This document shows positions 1-12,140 of a DNA stretch of 64,000 bases, piece by piece. Location of the stretch: the NCBI GenBank assembly GCA_008694505.1, contig VZDJ01000223.1, forward strand, positions 3,933,350 to 3,997,349, written 5' to 3'. Position numbers and translations under genes: made by a program. Within the stretch, counting starts at the first letter, position 1, and the number at the start of each line of letters is the position of its first letter. The stretch is from Cyanoderma ruficeps (lineage: Eukaryota > Chordata > Aves > Passeriformes > Timaliidae). The notes beneath the pieces were generated by a model. That model worked only from the letters and a program-made list of their open reading frames with translations, had not been told where the DNA came from and searched no databases.

Positions 1-320
1 TGTGAGGCTGCGAGGCTCCCAGGAACGCGACTGTTATCCCGGGTGGGGCGGTGCTCTGGCACCGGCCGCTCACCGAGAGCCTCCGGGGGGGTTCTGGTGG
101 CCCTGGGCAACGCCGCCACCTCCCAAGTGGCCACACAGCGCTCAGCAGACAAAGCCCGGCGAGAACGCCGCTGCTCCGACCATCCCCGAGCGCTTCCCGA
201 GCTGCGGGGGAGGCAAAGCCCGGCGATCGCTCTGAATTCTGCCTCCGCCGGGCCTCGGTGGGTGTTCACCGACAGCGGCGGGGCCGCGGCCGCTCCGGCT
301 GGGATGAAGCGCCCCGACCA

Positions 321-540
321 CGGCCCGTGTGTGTGTGCGGTGCCGGGTGGGTCCCGCAGGGGCCATCCCCCGATCCCGGCCCGTGTGTGTGTGCGGTGCC
401 GGGTGGGTTCCGCAGGGGCCATCCCCCGATCCCGGCCCGTGTGTGTGAGCGGTGCCGGGTGGGTTCCGCAGGGGCCATCCCCCGATCCCGGCCCGTGTGT
501 GTGTGCGGTGCAGGGGAGGTCCCACCGGGGCCATCCTTGC
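321..540. repeat. 56-bp GC-rich minisatellite in WIPI1 intron 1
   Basis: Four tandem units start at 321, 377, 433 and 489, exactly 56 bp apart. Each contains a (GT)n run, then GCGGTGCCGGGTGGGT, then GGGGCCATCCCCCGATCC. The first three are nearly identical and the fourth is diverged. The array is inside WIPI1 intron 1, about 125 bp beyond the exon 1 donor. Long overlapping reading frames here come from the repeat and are not genes. Confidence 0.9.
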
Positions 541-664
541 GGGGACCTGTCGCGCCACGGAGGCGCTGGGACCCGCCCCGCTCCGGGCCGCGGGGCCGGA
601 CCAACCCCGCCCGGCGCGGCCCGGCCGCTGTCGCCCCCCGCCCCGCGGCGGCCGCCCCGCTTAC

Positions 665-735
665 GTGCAGTCCTGGTTGTAGGAGAAGCAGCTGAGCGCC
701 GCGGGCGCCCCCGGGGCCTCGGCCGCGGCCTCCAT
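665..735 (-). CDS. WIPI1: WIPI1 first coding exon (partial gene)
   Basis: WD-repeat phosphoinositide-interacting protein 1 is a seven-bladed PROPPIN propeller that binds PI3P on forming autophagosomes. Only the N-terminus is in the window: ATG at 733-735 on the minus strand, then 23 codons plus two bases ending in ALSCFSYNQDC, very close to the human WIPI1 start (ALSCFSFNQDC). The exon stops at a clean donor (CAC|GTAAG, GT at 664-663), so the rest of the gene lies left of base 1. The acidic Ala/Glu-rich first residues differ from human, as expected for this variable leader. Position and orientation beside PRKAR1A match the known synteny. WIPI2 has a related N-terminus, so synteny is what decides the call. 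Confidence 0.88.
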
Positions 736-1000
736 GGAGCGGGCGCGGCGCCTCGGCCGCTGCGGCCCCCGCGCCCGCCCCGGCCCCGCTCCGCCGCCGC
801 ACGGGCGGTGCCGCCGCCCATTGGCTGGCTCGCCGCTGATGGATGCGCGGAGTGACCTATCGAGTGAGCAGCAGGCGGGGCGGGCCCGCCCCGCGGAGCG
901 GCGGAACCGCCTCCCATTGGCTGGCGGCGCGGAAGGGCCGCGCGTGGCCACGTGGTGATGTTGTGGTTGCATCAGACGGGCGCGGGCATCGGCCGGCGCT
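736..1000 (-). promoter_or_regulatory. WIPI1: WIPI1 CpG-island promoter with two CCAAT boxes and an E-box
   Basis: The sequence upstream of the WIPI1 ATG is very GC- and CpG-rich with no TATA box. Reading on the minus strand there are two CCAAT boxes 96 bp apart, at 820-824 and 916-920, both in the context CCAATGG (NF-Y type). A palindromic CACGTG E-box lies at 949-954; its flanks (GCCACGTGGT) only partly fit the TFEB/CLEAR consensus. The start site is not visible but should lie between about 736 and 815. Confidence 0.6.
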
Positions 1001-4000
1001 GCCCGGGGGACACGGCGACAACGGGGTGCTGGAGGGGCCGGGGTGGCCTTAGGGAAGGCGTGGGTGAGGTGATGGGGCGGGGAAAGGTGGTGGTGACGCC
1101 GCTGACCGGAAAGCAAGTCAATCCGCCTCTCCACTTCCTTGGCTAAACAGGGCTTTGAAGAGTTGTTTTTCTCTTTTTACAGCGTTGACATCCTAAACCT
1201 AACGGTGTTTGTGCGTCGTTCCTGTGCTTAACACCGCTGTTGCCGTGGGGAGGGTCAAATCTAGCGAGGAAAACACAAAGGAAAACAAACCTCCGAGCCA
1301 GTCACTAAATGACAAATATTCCAGGAGTCAGTGCAATGACATTACCAGTGCACAGAAACGCCGGGGCAGAGCCTGCAAACCCCCTAATTAGATGAGTAAT
1401 GCTCATGTGAGTGCTGAAGTCATTGGCCCCAGATCACTTGATGTGCACCACAGGACTTTTGGAAAAAGAGCCACATGCAATACCATCTCCATGAGGCAGA
1501 TTCCATGTGGACACATATATCTGCCTGGATTAATCCCCCTCTGCAGCACGGGGGCCTTGGAGTGCCCATAATATTCCCCTGTGAGGGAGTTTGAAGTCTG
1601 CAGCAGTGAAGATGATTGATTTTGGGGAAGGAGTAGGAAAACACGCATCTTCCAAACACTGTTTTGGAGGGAGGTGGATGGTGGATCATCCCTAGGGCTC
1701 CAAGCACATGAATGACACTGCAGGGGAATAATTTTAAAGGCACCATGCTTGGGGGGAAAACAACTTCTTTTCCAAGGGGCCTAGTGGGAAGTTCTAATAA
1801 AAACCCAAACATGGAATAGAAAAGATGTTTTTGAGTGTCCTGAAACTGTCCCTGTGGATCAGCATAATTTGATTTTGAAACAGGGATGTCAGACAGGAAG
1901 TGGGGTTGTAGAGCAGGAAAAAATTTAAAAACAAAACAAAGCCCTCTAACAAACAAACCAGGGAGACAGTGCCTTGTGTTTCAAAAAAAAACCCCCAGTT
2001 TCTGAGCAACAGCAACAGCTGGATGTTTGCTGCTTGGGCAATCACCATGGTTTTAAAATGAAACCTTGATAAAGCAGCCGAGACTTGGGTAACACAATTA
2101 TTTTTGCAGCTTGACTGATGCAACCATGTTGGTCAATCCTCCTTTGAGCTCACTGCCTGCAGTGGCTGTTTGACCAGCAGAGGTGGGGGGAAACAGGGAG
2201 TTCTTGTCCTCTGCTACAGAGTGAAAGGTTTTGGTGGCCTTTGGAGCAGGTGGGGTACAGCCATGTCACCACGATGGATGTAAGGTCAGGGCAAGCTGCT
2301 CCTCGGGCTGGAAAAGCTGCTGTGTGTTGGTAAAACCCTTGGAAATCTCAGGATCTGTGATCTGGAACATTGGAGCAGTTGGGTGCTGGGTGTGAAATAG
2401 AAGCTGGAGTGTTCTGTGTGGAAGCTGTGAGTCCTTCTGGTCAAGAGATGAGGTGTCTCTGCTGTCTCAAACATAAAGAAATAGCTGAAAGTGGTTTTTC
2501 AGGAATACAGCTTTGGAGAGAGGTGGTAATTAGGGTAGTAGTTAAATCCCAAGATATTTCTTGGGATCTGAGTGTATGTCACACCTGGGGAAAATGGTCT
2601 GGCAAGGCCAGCAGAGAGCCCTGCCAGACACCAGAAGGACAGTCCTTGTGCTGATGCGTGTGTTTGCTGGGAAGAGTATGTCAGGAATTGGCCTCCCTTT
2701 CCTGACAGTCCTGTGACTGAAGCAACTATTGACAGTAACAACCTCAACTCAGTCATTAACTCCAAACCCAGTCCAGAGTGGGACCATTTGATCTTCAATG
2801 TTTCCCAGTGCAGAGAGCATGGTGTGAGGGATGTTGGTTTGTGATCTCCACCCTGGGTGTTTGTACTGAAGCCCTAAAGAGGAAACAGAGGTGAAGAGGC
2901 TGGGAAACCAGTGCCGTGCCCAGAAGGGCCTCTCCCAGCCACGGCATCCTGCATGCTCCCATTCCACGTGGGAATGCTTTGGTACTTTTTGAGAGCTTTT
3001 AGGCTTTTCCCTGGCTCAGAGTTTAAATTCCAGCCGAGTTCTTCCCTCTCAGATAAAGCCCGTTCCTCCCACTGATAGGTCTGGTGTTTTAAATCTGCTA
3101 CAGGAAAATAAAAAGGTCTTGGCAGAGCGAAATCTGTTAAACATCTTTATATCCTTCACTGGAATTCCTGATAACCAGAAGGCTGTTCAGGGACTACAGC
3201 CATGCAGGGAAAAGGTGAATGTGTAATAAGGAGAACAAGTGTTTCTAAGAGCAAGGAAACCACTTTTCCCTGTGGAAGGAGTGGGAAGAGGTGGCACAGA
3301 CATTGCTTTGCTCTTTTTTTGTTGCCTTTCCCGAGCGTATCGAGCAGGTGGAGGAGGAAGAAGGGGCTGCATGGCGACCTTTAGGAGCGTTAATCCATGG
3401 AGTGTGGAGCACCGAAGTGCCAGCGCCGGCTGGTTTAGGGTGTCACACAGACAATAAATGCTGCCATCTGGTGCCCCGAGCAGGCTGCACACAGCCGGGC
3501 CGGCATCGCATCGCACGCAGCGGTGTCTCCACACCGGGATTGTTAAAAATCCTGCCCTTCGGATTATCCGATGGGTTACCTGCACTTCCCCCAGCAGAAA
3601 GAAGCGCTGACATCAGAGAGAGACGAGCAGCCCTGCTAATGGAAAGTGGAATTTATACCTGCGCTCTCCTCGTGCTTTGATGAGTTACTTCTTGTTTCTG
3701 TCACGGCAAATAAGGAGATTTTTCCTCTTGTGCAGTGGAAAAGTGAGAAGAAAGCAGAGAGCTGGATTGATTGTCAGAAGCCATTCTGAGTTTGGGGAGA
3801 ATCCTGATCACAAGATGCAGGTACCACACAAGTCATCACTTCAAAGCCTTTTTTCATATCACGATTCCTGTATTAAATATAAAAATATGGGAAAGTAAAA
3901 AACAATGGACAGAACACATTTGTGAGAGTCACCAGCTGATCTTGCTAAATTGCCTGGACAGGTTCTAATGTGGCATGGGGAGGGGAAGGGGGACACAGGG

Positions 4001-7000
4001 CAGATGTGTGTGCCATGTGCACAGGGAAGTGTCACTGCCCTCTGTTTAAGGTACAGAAATTGGGAAAAATTCGTTGAGACCCCGAGAGCCACGTGCATCA
4101 GCCAGGGCGAGGGAAGAACAGGAGCAGTCATGGCAGATTCCACAGCCAGTCTGGATGTCACCAAGGCTTTGTGAGCTGGGCTTTTGCTGCTTGTTCCTTT
4201 TCTGTTTTAGGTGCTGAGCCTGTCCCAGATCCTGCCAGGAGAGGGAACTGTGTTTGGGAGCAGCCCTTGCAGACAGTGCTGGATGAGGTCAGAGGAGAGC
4301 TCGCAACTGGATGTTGCATTTCCTTGTAAGTTGGATTAATGCTCCTTATCTTGTCCTGGCTCTGGCAAAAGCTCCATTTCCCTAAGTAGCATTAGGACAT
4401 CACATTTGCCCTGCTCATGGATTATCCCACTGGAGGCCTGACACTGCTCACAGGAGCGACACAGGCCAAGGGTGGCTCATCTCCCTGGCTCTTTGGGGTG
4501 CACACTGGACTCTTTAAAGTCTTGGAGAGTTTTCAGCTGAGAATCATAAGACCTGTACCACAGAGAGCAAAGGGGTTAAAACTGGAAGGGGGAGACAGAA
4601 ACTTTTGCCTTCCCTTTAAGTCTTGGATACAGCACTAATTGTAATTCCTCTGTAATTATCTAAAGATCAAAAAAAAAAGTTCTGACGTGAGAGATCAGAA
4701 CAAGTTGCATTGTGAGAGGGAGACTGGGAACACACAGAGGTCCCGACAGCCAGAGGAACGTCGGGTTCCCACAGCCTGGTGTGACCAGAGCAGGGAGCAG
4801 CTGGGAGGGAGGGCTTTGGGAGAGGCAGGCTCACTGCCCAGGCTCTTAGCATGGAAGATTTATCACCTGAGGGACTTTTTTGTCTTCCGTGCTAGAGGAG
4901 ACAAGGAGGGGTTTGGAGGAGAAGTGGCACAAAACATTGGTGTGATAAACGCATTAATAGCAGAGTTCAAACTCAGAGAACGCAGGGCAGCATCTACAGT
5001 GCCCACAGCACTGTGGTGTCCCCAGAGCCAAGGGAGCCTCCATCCACGTGGATGCAATGTCCTGTCTTCTTTCGCCAACCACACTGGATCAGCTCTCCTG
5101 TGACTGGCTTGAAGCTCGTCCCAGTTCAATTACTGATCCCCATTACTGGAGCACGCAAACCTCTCGTGAGCTTGGATTCATGCTCAGCCCAGAAAGTGCT
5201 TTTATCCTCATTGTGCTGGAGATGGAGCCAGGCTAAGTGACTTCCACAGGAGAGGCTGGAAATCAGTAGGAGAGCAGGAATCTAGAGCTGCATCTCTTAA
5301 TCATCTTGCTGCTTCAGATGTGTTACAGCTGGAGAATGAAAAAAGGCTCTATCGTTTTCCTGTGGGCACACAGCGCGGGCCAAGCAAGCCTGAGCTGACA
5401 TTTCAAAGACCTTTTGTTTTTCAAGTGGGTTCCTTCCATCTGGGAAAATGCTCTATTATCTTGGGGGGAGGGAGGCAGCAACTTGCCTCAGAAATGGCTG
5501 GGTTCTGTAGCCGGTTTGTTAGATGTCAGTCCAGGCATTGTTTGGATGTCAGTCCAGACCAAGGAGAGTGGATCTGACCAATGTGTTTACTTTGCCACCT
5601 GCTTTCAGAGAAAAGCACATAAGCGAATTCAAAAGTCTTGAATGCTTTTATGTGTGCATTTATCTTGCAGGAGAACTGTGTCCCAGATGATACTTGGAAA
5701 GGGAACTCTCCCCAGACTGCGTTAAAAGCAGGAGAACTGAGGATTCTTTTCAATGGGGGTATTTACATTCTGTTACAAAAGAAACACTTGGAGTGTTTCA
5801 CAGGCATTCCCGGAAAAGAAGTCGGCAGTAGCTGCAGACCATCTCAGTGCTCTTTAATTTGGTTTGTGTCACAGAGATCTCAAAGTCAAGAATCACATTT
5901 GCAGATGCTTGGGCAGTTCATGAACTGCTGAGGCTGCCCAGAGGTTGCATAAAGTTAATGATGCAGAACAAAGCCTGTTCACATCCAAACTGCAGGAGGC
6001 ACAGACCTGCTGCTCTCCCATCTCCTTCCTTCTCTCCGAAGGCATGAGCCTTGCAGGGGCTTTTTTTGCCCCACTTCAGGTGCTGTTTTCTATCTCCCAG
6101 TTCTTGTGGGGCAGCCTAACCCTGACCTGGAACTGTTTCCCACTGCATTAATGCTTGGCTTCATCTGGAGCTGAGGAGAGGGAGAGTCCTTGAAGGGCAG
6201 AGACACCCGAGCAAGGAGTTCCCAATAAATATTGTCAGGAGGGTGCTTAGAGACTTTCTTGCCTTTCTGTTGAGGCAGAGGTTATTACTGATCTAGGCTA
6301 GACCTTCTTAGGCCAGGAAAGAGAGCACTGAGTTCAAGTTCAACTCAGCTGGGTGGCAGGAAGGGCACCATTATCAATGGCAGAATTTAACCAGGGTATC
6401 CCGGCTTTTCCCAAACACCGTGGAGCCTGTGGTTCAGCCAACACAGGAGAGCTGTGTGACACAGCTCTGATAATCACAGCCTCCCTCACGCTGAGCTCCT
6501 CAGCACTGACTCAGGAGGTAAAATGTTCCCAGTGTTGCCCCTTGGGTGTTGGGAGCCTTCCAGCTGGGAGCCATGCTGGGAGTCTGGAGGGCTGTGCTGC
6601 AGCAGGCACGTCTGGCAGATGGAGATGGATCCCCTGACTGGTCTATCTGTTAGATCTGGGCACTTCAGGGCATTTTTTTTCTTGGCACTGGCTTCCTCTG
6701 TTTTGAGTCTCACCAGTCATTTTCTTCTTCAAAGTAGCATATGGAAATGGTTTGGGATGTGCCCGTGGCAAACTGGTTCTGCACTGGGGACTGTTTCACA
6801 CAGCTGACGTCAGCCAGACCAAAGCCTCCACACACCACGTCTCAGGGTCCACAGGGCCTCTGAGCCCGTGAGTCATGGTGGGGTTAGAGCAGGAAGTTCA
6901 AGCACTGTCTTTCAGACTCTTTTTGGATCCTATCAATTCCTTGCTCTGTTTCTTTATCACCTTTAATGTAGCAAAATTACAGATTTTGCACTGTAAAACT

Positions 7001-9400
7001 CATCCGGGGGCTCAGGCTCCCTGGCAAATACTGCACTGCTGAGGGACAAGTGTCCTTCTGTCCCTGCATGCAGGCACACCCAAGTGTCACACTGAAAGCT
7101 GTCAAGATCCAGAGTCTGACCTGGAACCCAGATGTCCTCAAATAATCTATTGTTGAAAGAGAACATATTTTTGTGTGGTTTTGGTTTCCAATCTATGGAT
7201 CTTTCTATGAATCACCGTGTGGTGCTGTGGCCAAGGTGTGCAGCAGTAAGAGAGGGTTATTTCAGTGCTAGTTAAAGCTTAAATGAAATACAAGGAGCCA
7301 TGCCCAAAGGATACGGTGTGAACTCTACCTCTGGCACCTCACGGTGCACAGGGAGCTCACAGGTTTTAATTCCACCAATTTTCCGATGTAGATTTCAGGG
7401 CTGTTTGGGATAATGGCAGCTTCTGTTTGTAGACGAAACCTTTCGGTACCACTAAAACTTCTTTCCCCACTCACTCCACCCCAAGACAGCACACATGCTG
7501 CAGTCACTCTGATCAGGAGTGTTCCAGGTTGTGCTCTGCCCCTTTGAAACCCCATTTGTACCTCAAGGGTGACGGGCATGCATGATTTAACACCTAAAAC
7601 TGTGTTTGTGTGACAAAACCATCGGCTGCTCCAATCTGCCACTGGTTTGATTCATTTGGCTTCAACCCCAGAGGCTGCTGCAGGACTGTGGCACCTCAGA
7701 ACACGGTCCTAAGTTGGGTGGTACCTTCAGTAGAAGCCCCTGGCACTCCAGCTCCTGTGCAGCTCCCCAGCTCCCCACAGGCACTGTTCATTTGGCCGTC
7801 ACTGACCTTTCAAGCAGCTCTCTCTCTGTTCCACGCACACAGCAGGGGTGGGTGACGTCTGTGCTCTTGTTTCCCACCTTGGCTCACACACTCTTTCCCC
7901 CTGAGCTCCTCTCTGCTCTCCAGCAGCCACAGCCCTGGGCAGAGGGTTACTCCATGAGAAACGGATGCACGGAGTTGTTTGAAATGAAAGTTGTGGGAAT
8001 AGCGCTGACGGTAATGCGAGTTACTTACTCAGGAATGTTTAATTAGATGGTTAAGACCAGGATCTGACTGTAATTCAGACCAGACCAAATGGGACAGGGC
8101 TTTGTTTGCTTTTAATTTCCCTTACGTCTTCGGCGGTGTGAGAATTAACACGTGGGGACGTAGGAGCATCAGTTTATGGAAGTGTGATTTAACTTTGAGA
8201 GATGAAGCAGTGCTGACTCGCTGGGGGAAGCTGTGCCCAGTGAACCTGGGCTGGCTTCACAAGACTCCTCCTGAAAGCTGGTTCTGTTCCCCTCCTGCCT
8301 CTCCTGGCTCCAGGACTCCAGCAGGGATTGCATCAAGTACAACAACAGAATACTTGTTTCTCTAAGAAAGAGGACGTTGCAGAACAGGTTTTACACACTG
8401 GGCCGAGCTTTGTTGCAGATGGGATCTATCCCAAAACAGCACCGGGACTTGTCCAAACAAGGAGGAGTGAGATGTGACACTAGCAGGCAGCTTGTAAAGA
8501 AAAAAAGGGGAGGTAAAAAGCTGAAAAAGAAATGTGTAGGTGGGAATGCAGATGATTTTTTGTGGTGTTCAGAAACTTCCAGTAGTTTTGAGTTACAGAA
8601 GGAACTGTCCTAAAACCAGGTGAGCAAGTAATTTGGTGTTTTGATGCTGTACTCTGACAATGTTTCACAAATATTAATTACTTATTTATACTCTTTGTAA
8701 AAGTACCAGCTTTGAACTTAATATCAGAAAATCCTGGACCCTGGCTTCTAACTAACCCAGATCAGACAGAAGCTGTCAAAGATTTGGGGAATGTGAGTTC
8801 AGGGGCTGGACTGGGTCTGTCACAATCACAGGTCCAAGATCTACACCCAAGTTATTACTCTTTATTTCTTTAATATAAGAGCTAATAAATGAGAAACCCC
8901 ACAACAGATAGTTCCTGATGGCTTGTGTGTCACTGCACAAACACCACTGTGTTCCTATATCAAAATATACATTAAACTGTCGCTACTGAGAGAAATTTTC
9001 AGTGTACATTACGTTATTGTCCCATATGAGTTAAGCACAAGCGAGCGTTGGCTGAAATGATGTAACATTAGAGTAAAAAGCTGAGTTAAGTTCTGTGTTG
9101 CAAGATCAGCAAATGAACAATTCAGGGTTCATTTTTAGGGATCATTTCTCCTTCCCAAGCCCAGAGATGAGCTCTGCCTGTGCCAGCACAGCCCGGATAT
9201 TTGGTGACTTCTTACTTTAAATGATTTCTTACAGCTTGGAGTAGACAAAGTGAAGGGAGTTAAAGGGCTCATCTCAGCTATAAAGACACATGAAATAATT
9301 CCTCACACGGATTTACACCGATTATAGTGAAATCTTTGCCAAACTTGAATATCGTTTATTTCCCTCCATCTGTAACAATCTCTCATCTTTTAACTGGGTC
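1001..9400. other. Divergent intergenic region between WIPI1 and PRKAR1A
   Basis: I see no exon-like stretch with plausible protein homology and no RNA gene. The open frames are short and composition-driven. AT-rich, low-CpG unique sequence dominates 8600-9350. A palindromic CRE lies at 6805-6812 (separate entry). Confidence 0.6.
6805..6812. promoter_or_regulatory. Distal palindromic CRE (TGACGTCA)
   Basis: A perfect 8-bp CREB/ATF palindrome in the context CAGCTGACGTCAGCC, about 3 kb upstream of the PRKAR1A promoter. It overlaps a CAGCTG E-box (6801-6806), and the dyad extends to GCTGACGTCAGC. Function is inferred from the motif alone. Confidence 0.4.
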
Positions 9401-9469
9401 CGTTCCAGGCCGGGGATCGCCAGCACCCGCGGCCGTGTCGATGTGGAATGGATGCCCCGGCGGGCGGGT

Positions 9470-9650
9470 CCCGCTCTCCTCAGGGCATCCTTCTCCTCCC
9501 GACCATTCCCGCTTCTCTCAGGGGATCCCTTTCCTCTCAAAGGGCTCCCTTTCCTCTCAGGGGCTCCCTCTCCTCTCAGGGGATCCCTCTCCTCTCGCCA
9601 TTCCCGCTCCCCTCAGGGGATCCCGCGCCCCTCAGCGGACCACCCCCGCC
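9470..9650. repeat. About 20-bp minisatellite upstream of PRKAR1A
   Basis: Imperfect tandem units of the form CTCTCAGGGGATCCCTTTC recur about every 19-20 bp from roughly 9514 to 9620, with degenerate copies on either side. The array ends about 150 bp before the CRE of the PRKAR1A promoter. Confidence 0.75.
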
Positions 9651-9699
9651 CTCCACCCTGTTCCCGCCAGCCCCGCGCGCCTTAAAGCCGCAGGCTCAT

Positions 9700-9845
9700 C
9701 CCGCGCTGCTCCCCCGCCCGTGCCCGGGCCGCGCCCACCGTTGCCCCTTTAAGGTTACCGCGGCGACGGGCCCGGGCGAGAGCGAGGCGCATTGACGTCA
9801 CGGCGGGCGGGGCCCGTCCGGCCGGTCGGTTTCCGGTGCCGCCGC
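9700..9845 (+). promoter_or_regulatory. PRKAR1A: PRKAR1A CpG-island promoter with perfect CRE
   Basis: A TATA-less, CpG-dense promoter. A perfect palindromic CRE (TGACGTCA) sits at 9793-9800, within about 50 bp of the likely start site. An ETS-type TTCCGG is at 9831-9836. At 9754-9767 there is a loose RFX X-box-like dyad (GTTACC-GC-GGCGAC, one mismatch). CREB/ATF binding at the CRE would let cAMP raise the level of the subunit that restrains PKA; that feedback is inference from the motif and its position. Confidence 0.7.
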
Positions 9846-9903
9846 TGCAGCGAGGCCGCGGCCGGGCCGGGACGGGCGGGGGGTCCCGGCGGAGCCGCCG
9901 CAG
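9840..9903 (+). other. PRKAR1A: PRKAR1A non-coding exon 1 (5' UTR)
   Basis: PRKAR1A starts translation in its second exon, so an upstream untranslated exon is expected. The CpG island contains a strong donor, CAG|GTGAGC, with the exon ending at 9903. The 5' boundary is an estimate from promoter motifs. The following intron runs to the acceptor at 12905-12906. Alternative first exons are known for mammalian PRKAR1A; I could not identify one here. Confidence 0.6.
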
Positions 9904-10602
9904 GTGAGCGGGGCGGGGAGCAGCGGCCGGGCGGCCTCGGTGCGACGGCGGCGTCGGGGGCAGTGAGAACCGGACGGGACGGGCGCGGAGCGGGAGGCTG
10001 CGGCCTTGGGGCGGGGCCGGCCCGGTCCGGCTCAGGGAGCGGGGCCGCGGCTCCGGGGCCGCTGTGGGGGCAGCGGCGCCTTCTTGGGCCAGTGCCCGAG
10101 GGGACCCCGCGGGCTGTGGGGCCGCGCCCGGCGGCGCTTCCGGGCCTTTGGACCGGTTGTGCCCCCGCGGCTCCGTGTCCCCCGCCCCGGGGTAGCGGGT
10201 CGGTGCCTCCCCGGTGTCCCCGGCTCTGGAGGGGCCGCAGCCCCGCGCTGTGTGAGGGGCGGGCTGGGTTGGGTTGGGCTGGGCGGGGCAGCCACGCCTT
10301 GGGGAGCTCGGGGAAAGCTTTGGGAAGCCGTGCAGTAAAAACGGCTTGTAAGAATCCCGGAGTTTTCGTTTTGCCCGTGATATCGCATTTCCTGCACCGG
10401 CGTTGCCCTTCTGGCGTGGCCCGTGCCCGCTCACGGAGCGTAACCAGCGGGGCGGTCACGGAGCCGCCGGGCTTCTCCGGGGCTGCTTAATTAGCGCTGA
10501 CCTTCACCGTGCGGGCTGGCAAAACAAAAGGAGTAACTGGAGAACTCCTCGGCTCTTTTTCAGCCCGTGGGAAGGCCACGCTTTTGTTTATGCAACGCCC
10601 AG

Positions 10603-10632
10603 TACACGTGTGTGTATGTGTGTGTGTGTCCT
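10603..10632. repeat. (TG)n microsatellite in PRKAR1A intron 1
   Basis: Alternating purine-pyrimidine run (GTGTGTGTATGTGTGTG) of about 26 bp. Confidence 0.85.
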
Positions 10633-11084
10633 TGAGCGGGGATTAGGTGTGACCAGAACGAAACCTGGTTGAAGTGTTGGTAATTCCATGTTAAGTCGAA
10701 GCCTTCTGTAATCTCCAGCAGCAGAATTCGGAGGAGCACGTTGTTATGTTGTCTCTGTGCCCTGGGTTTTCCTGCTGCTGCCTCAGCAGGACAGGACCCA
10801 TGTGACTTCAGTGACTTGTCATTTCTCAAAATTATTTTGACTGAATCCGTTTTTTCCCTTTCAAAAGCTGATCCTGGGATCAACATATCTTACTGCATAT
10901 TAATAAGCTGTTGCCACACTCCCTGTACCAGGTAACTTTCTTTATATTTCATCCAAAAATACCCTGAGAAATTCTTTCCTGTTTCTTTAGCTCTCACAGT
11001 GTTAAATTTCTTACCAAAAAAATGACATGAAATGTGTGTCTATATACATGCATATGTAAAAAACGTATTTTAAAATGGTTTTAT

Positions 11085-12140
11085 AACCTCGTGGTGGGCT
11101 CAGCCAGGCTAGATGCTAAGCACCCACCAAAACTGCTCCATCACTGCCCTCTTCAACTCAGCCACAGAAGGGAAATATAAGGAAAGGCTCCTGGACTGAA
11201 ATAAGGGAGAGATCACTCACCACTTGCCATCACGGGCAAAACAGACTCTGCTCCGGGAAATTGGTAATAAATTAAACTAATTAAATTTGAGTAGGATAAT
11301 GAGAAATAAAGCCAAATCTGACAAACATCTTCCTGGCCCTCTCCCTTCTTTCCAGCCTTAGCTTTACTCCTGATTTTTCTTTACCTCCCCTCACCCCAGA
11401 GGGTGGGGGTCGCAGTCAGTTTGTTGCACGTTGTCTCTGCTGCTCCATCCTGCCCAGGGGAAGGCTCCTCACACCTTCCCTGTGGGACACAGCCCTCCAT
11501 GGGCTTCTCCAGTGTGAGTCCTTCCTGCATGCTGCTCTCCAGCCTGCTTTCCCTTCCACGGTCACAATTCCTGCCAGAAAAGCACTCCAGCACAGGATTC
11601 CTATGGGGTCACACTCTGTGCATTCCCCTGCTCCTCTGGGGGGTCTTCCACAGGGTGTAGGTGGACCTCTGCTCCCCCATGGATCTCCAGGGGCTGTGGG
11701 TGGATCTCTGCTCCCCCATGGATCTCCAGGGGCTGTGGGTGGATCTCTGCATCCCCATGGATCTCCAGGGGCTGTGAGTGGATCTCTGGGGGCTGTGGGT
11801 GGATCTCTGCTCCCCATGGACCTCTAGGGGCTGCAGGGCACAGCTGCCTCACTCCCAGGCTGCCAGGGAGTCCATGCTCCAGGGCCTGGAGCACCTCCTG
11901 CTCTGACCCTGGGGGTTGCAGGGCTGTTTTTCCCATATATTCCCACTGAAGCAGCCATTTCTCCTCTCTCCCTGAGTACATTGTCCCCAAGGCTCTGCTG
12001 CTGTCATTGATGGGCTCAGCCTGCAGCAGTGGCAGTCCCATGTTGGAGCTGTCTGGCACTGGCTCTGTTGGACATGGGGGAAGCAGCCAACAGCTTCTCA
12101 CAGAGCCCTCCTGCACCCCCTGCTACCAAAACCTGGAAGT
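11085..12140. mobile_element. LTR-retroelement-derived interspersed repeat
   Basis: Phrases here match, from memory, a common avian interspersed repeat that I associate with endogenous-retrovirus LTR sequence: the GTGGTGGGCTCAGCCAGGC opening near 11091, the ATCACGGGCAAAACAGACTC block near 11229, the repeated 'ggatctctgctcc ... ggggctg' section, and the closing CTACCAAAACCTGG near 12122. It lies in PRKAR1A intron 1 and carries no coding frame that I can support. Exact family, ends and strand need a RepeatMasker run. Confidence 0.6.
11650..11835. repeat. 39-bp tandem repeat inside the LTR-like element
   Basis: The phrase GGATCTCCAG recurs at 11681, 11720 and 11759, spacing exactly 39 bp, within units reading 'ggatctctgctcccccat ... 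ggggctgtgggt'. A shortened copy and a variant follow to about 11835. I regard it as a local expansion of a motif native to the enclosing interspersed repeat. Confidence 0.85.

Noticed and set aside
43..855. 270-codon frame on the plus strand at the window start
   Set aside because: It reads through the 56-bp minisatellite and is antisense to WIPI1 exon 1.
9682..10490. 250- and 232-codon frames over the PRKAR1A CpG island
   Set aside because: Pro/Arg/Ala-rich composition on both strands, typical of a CpG island.
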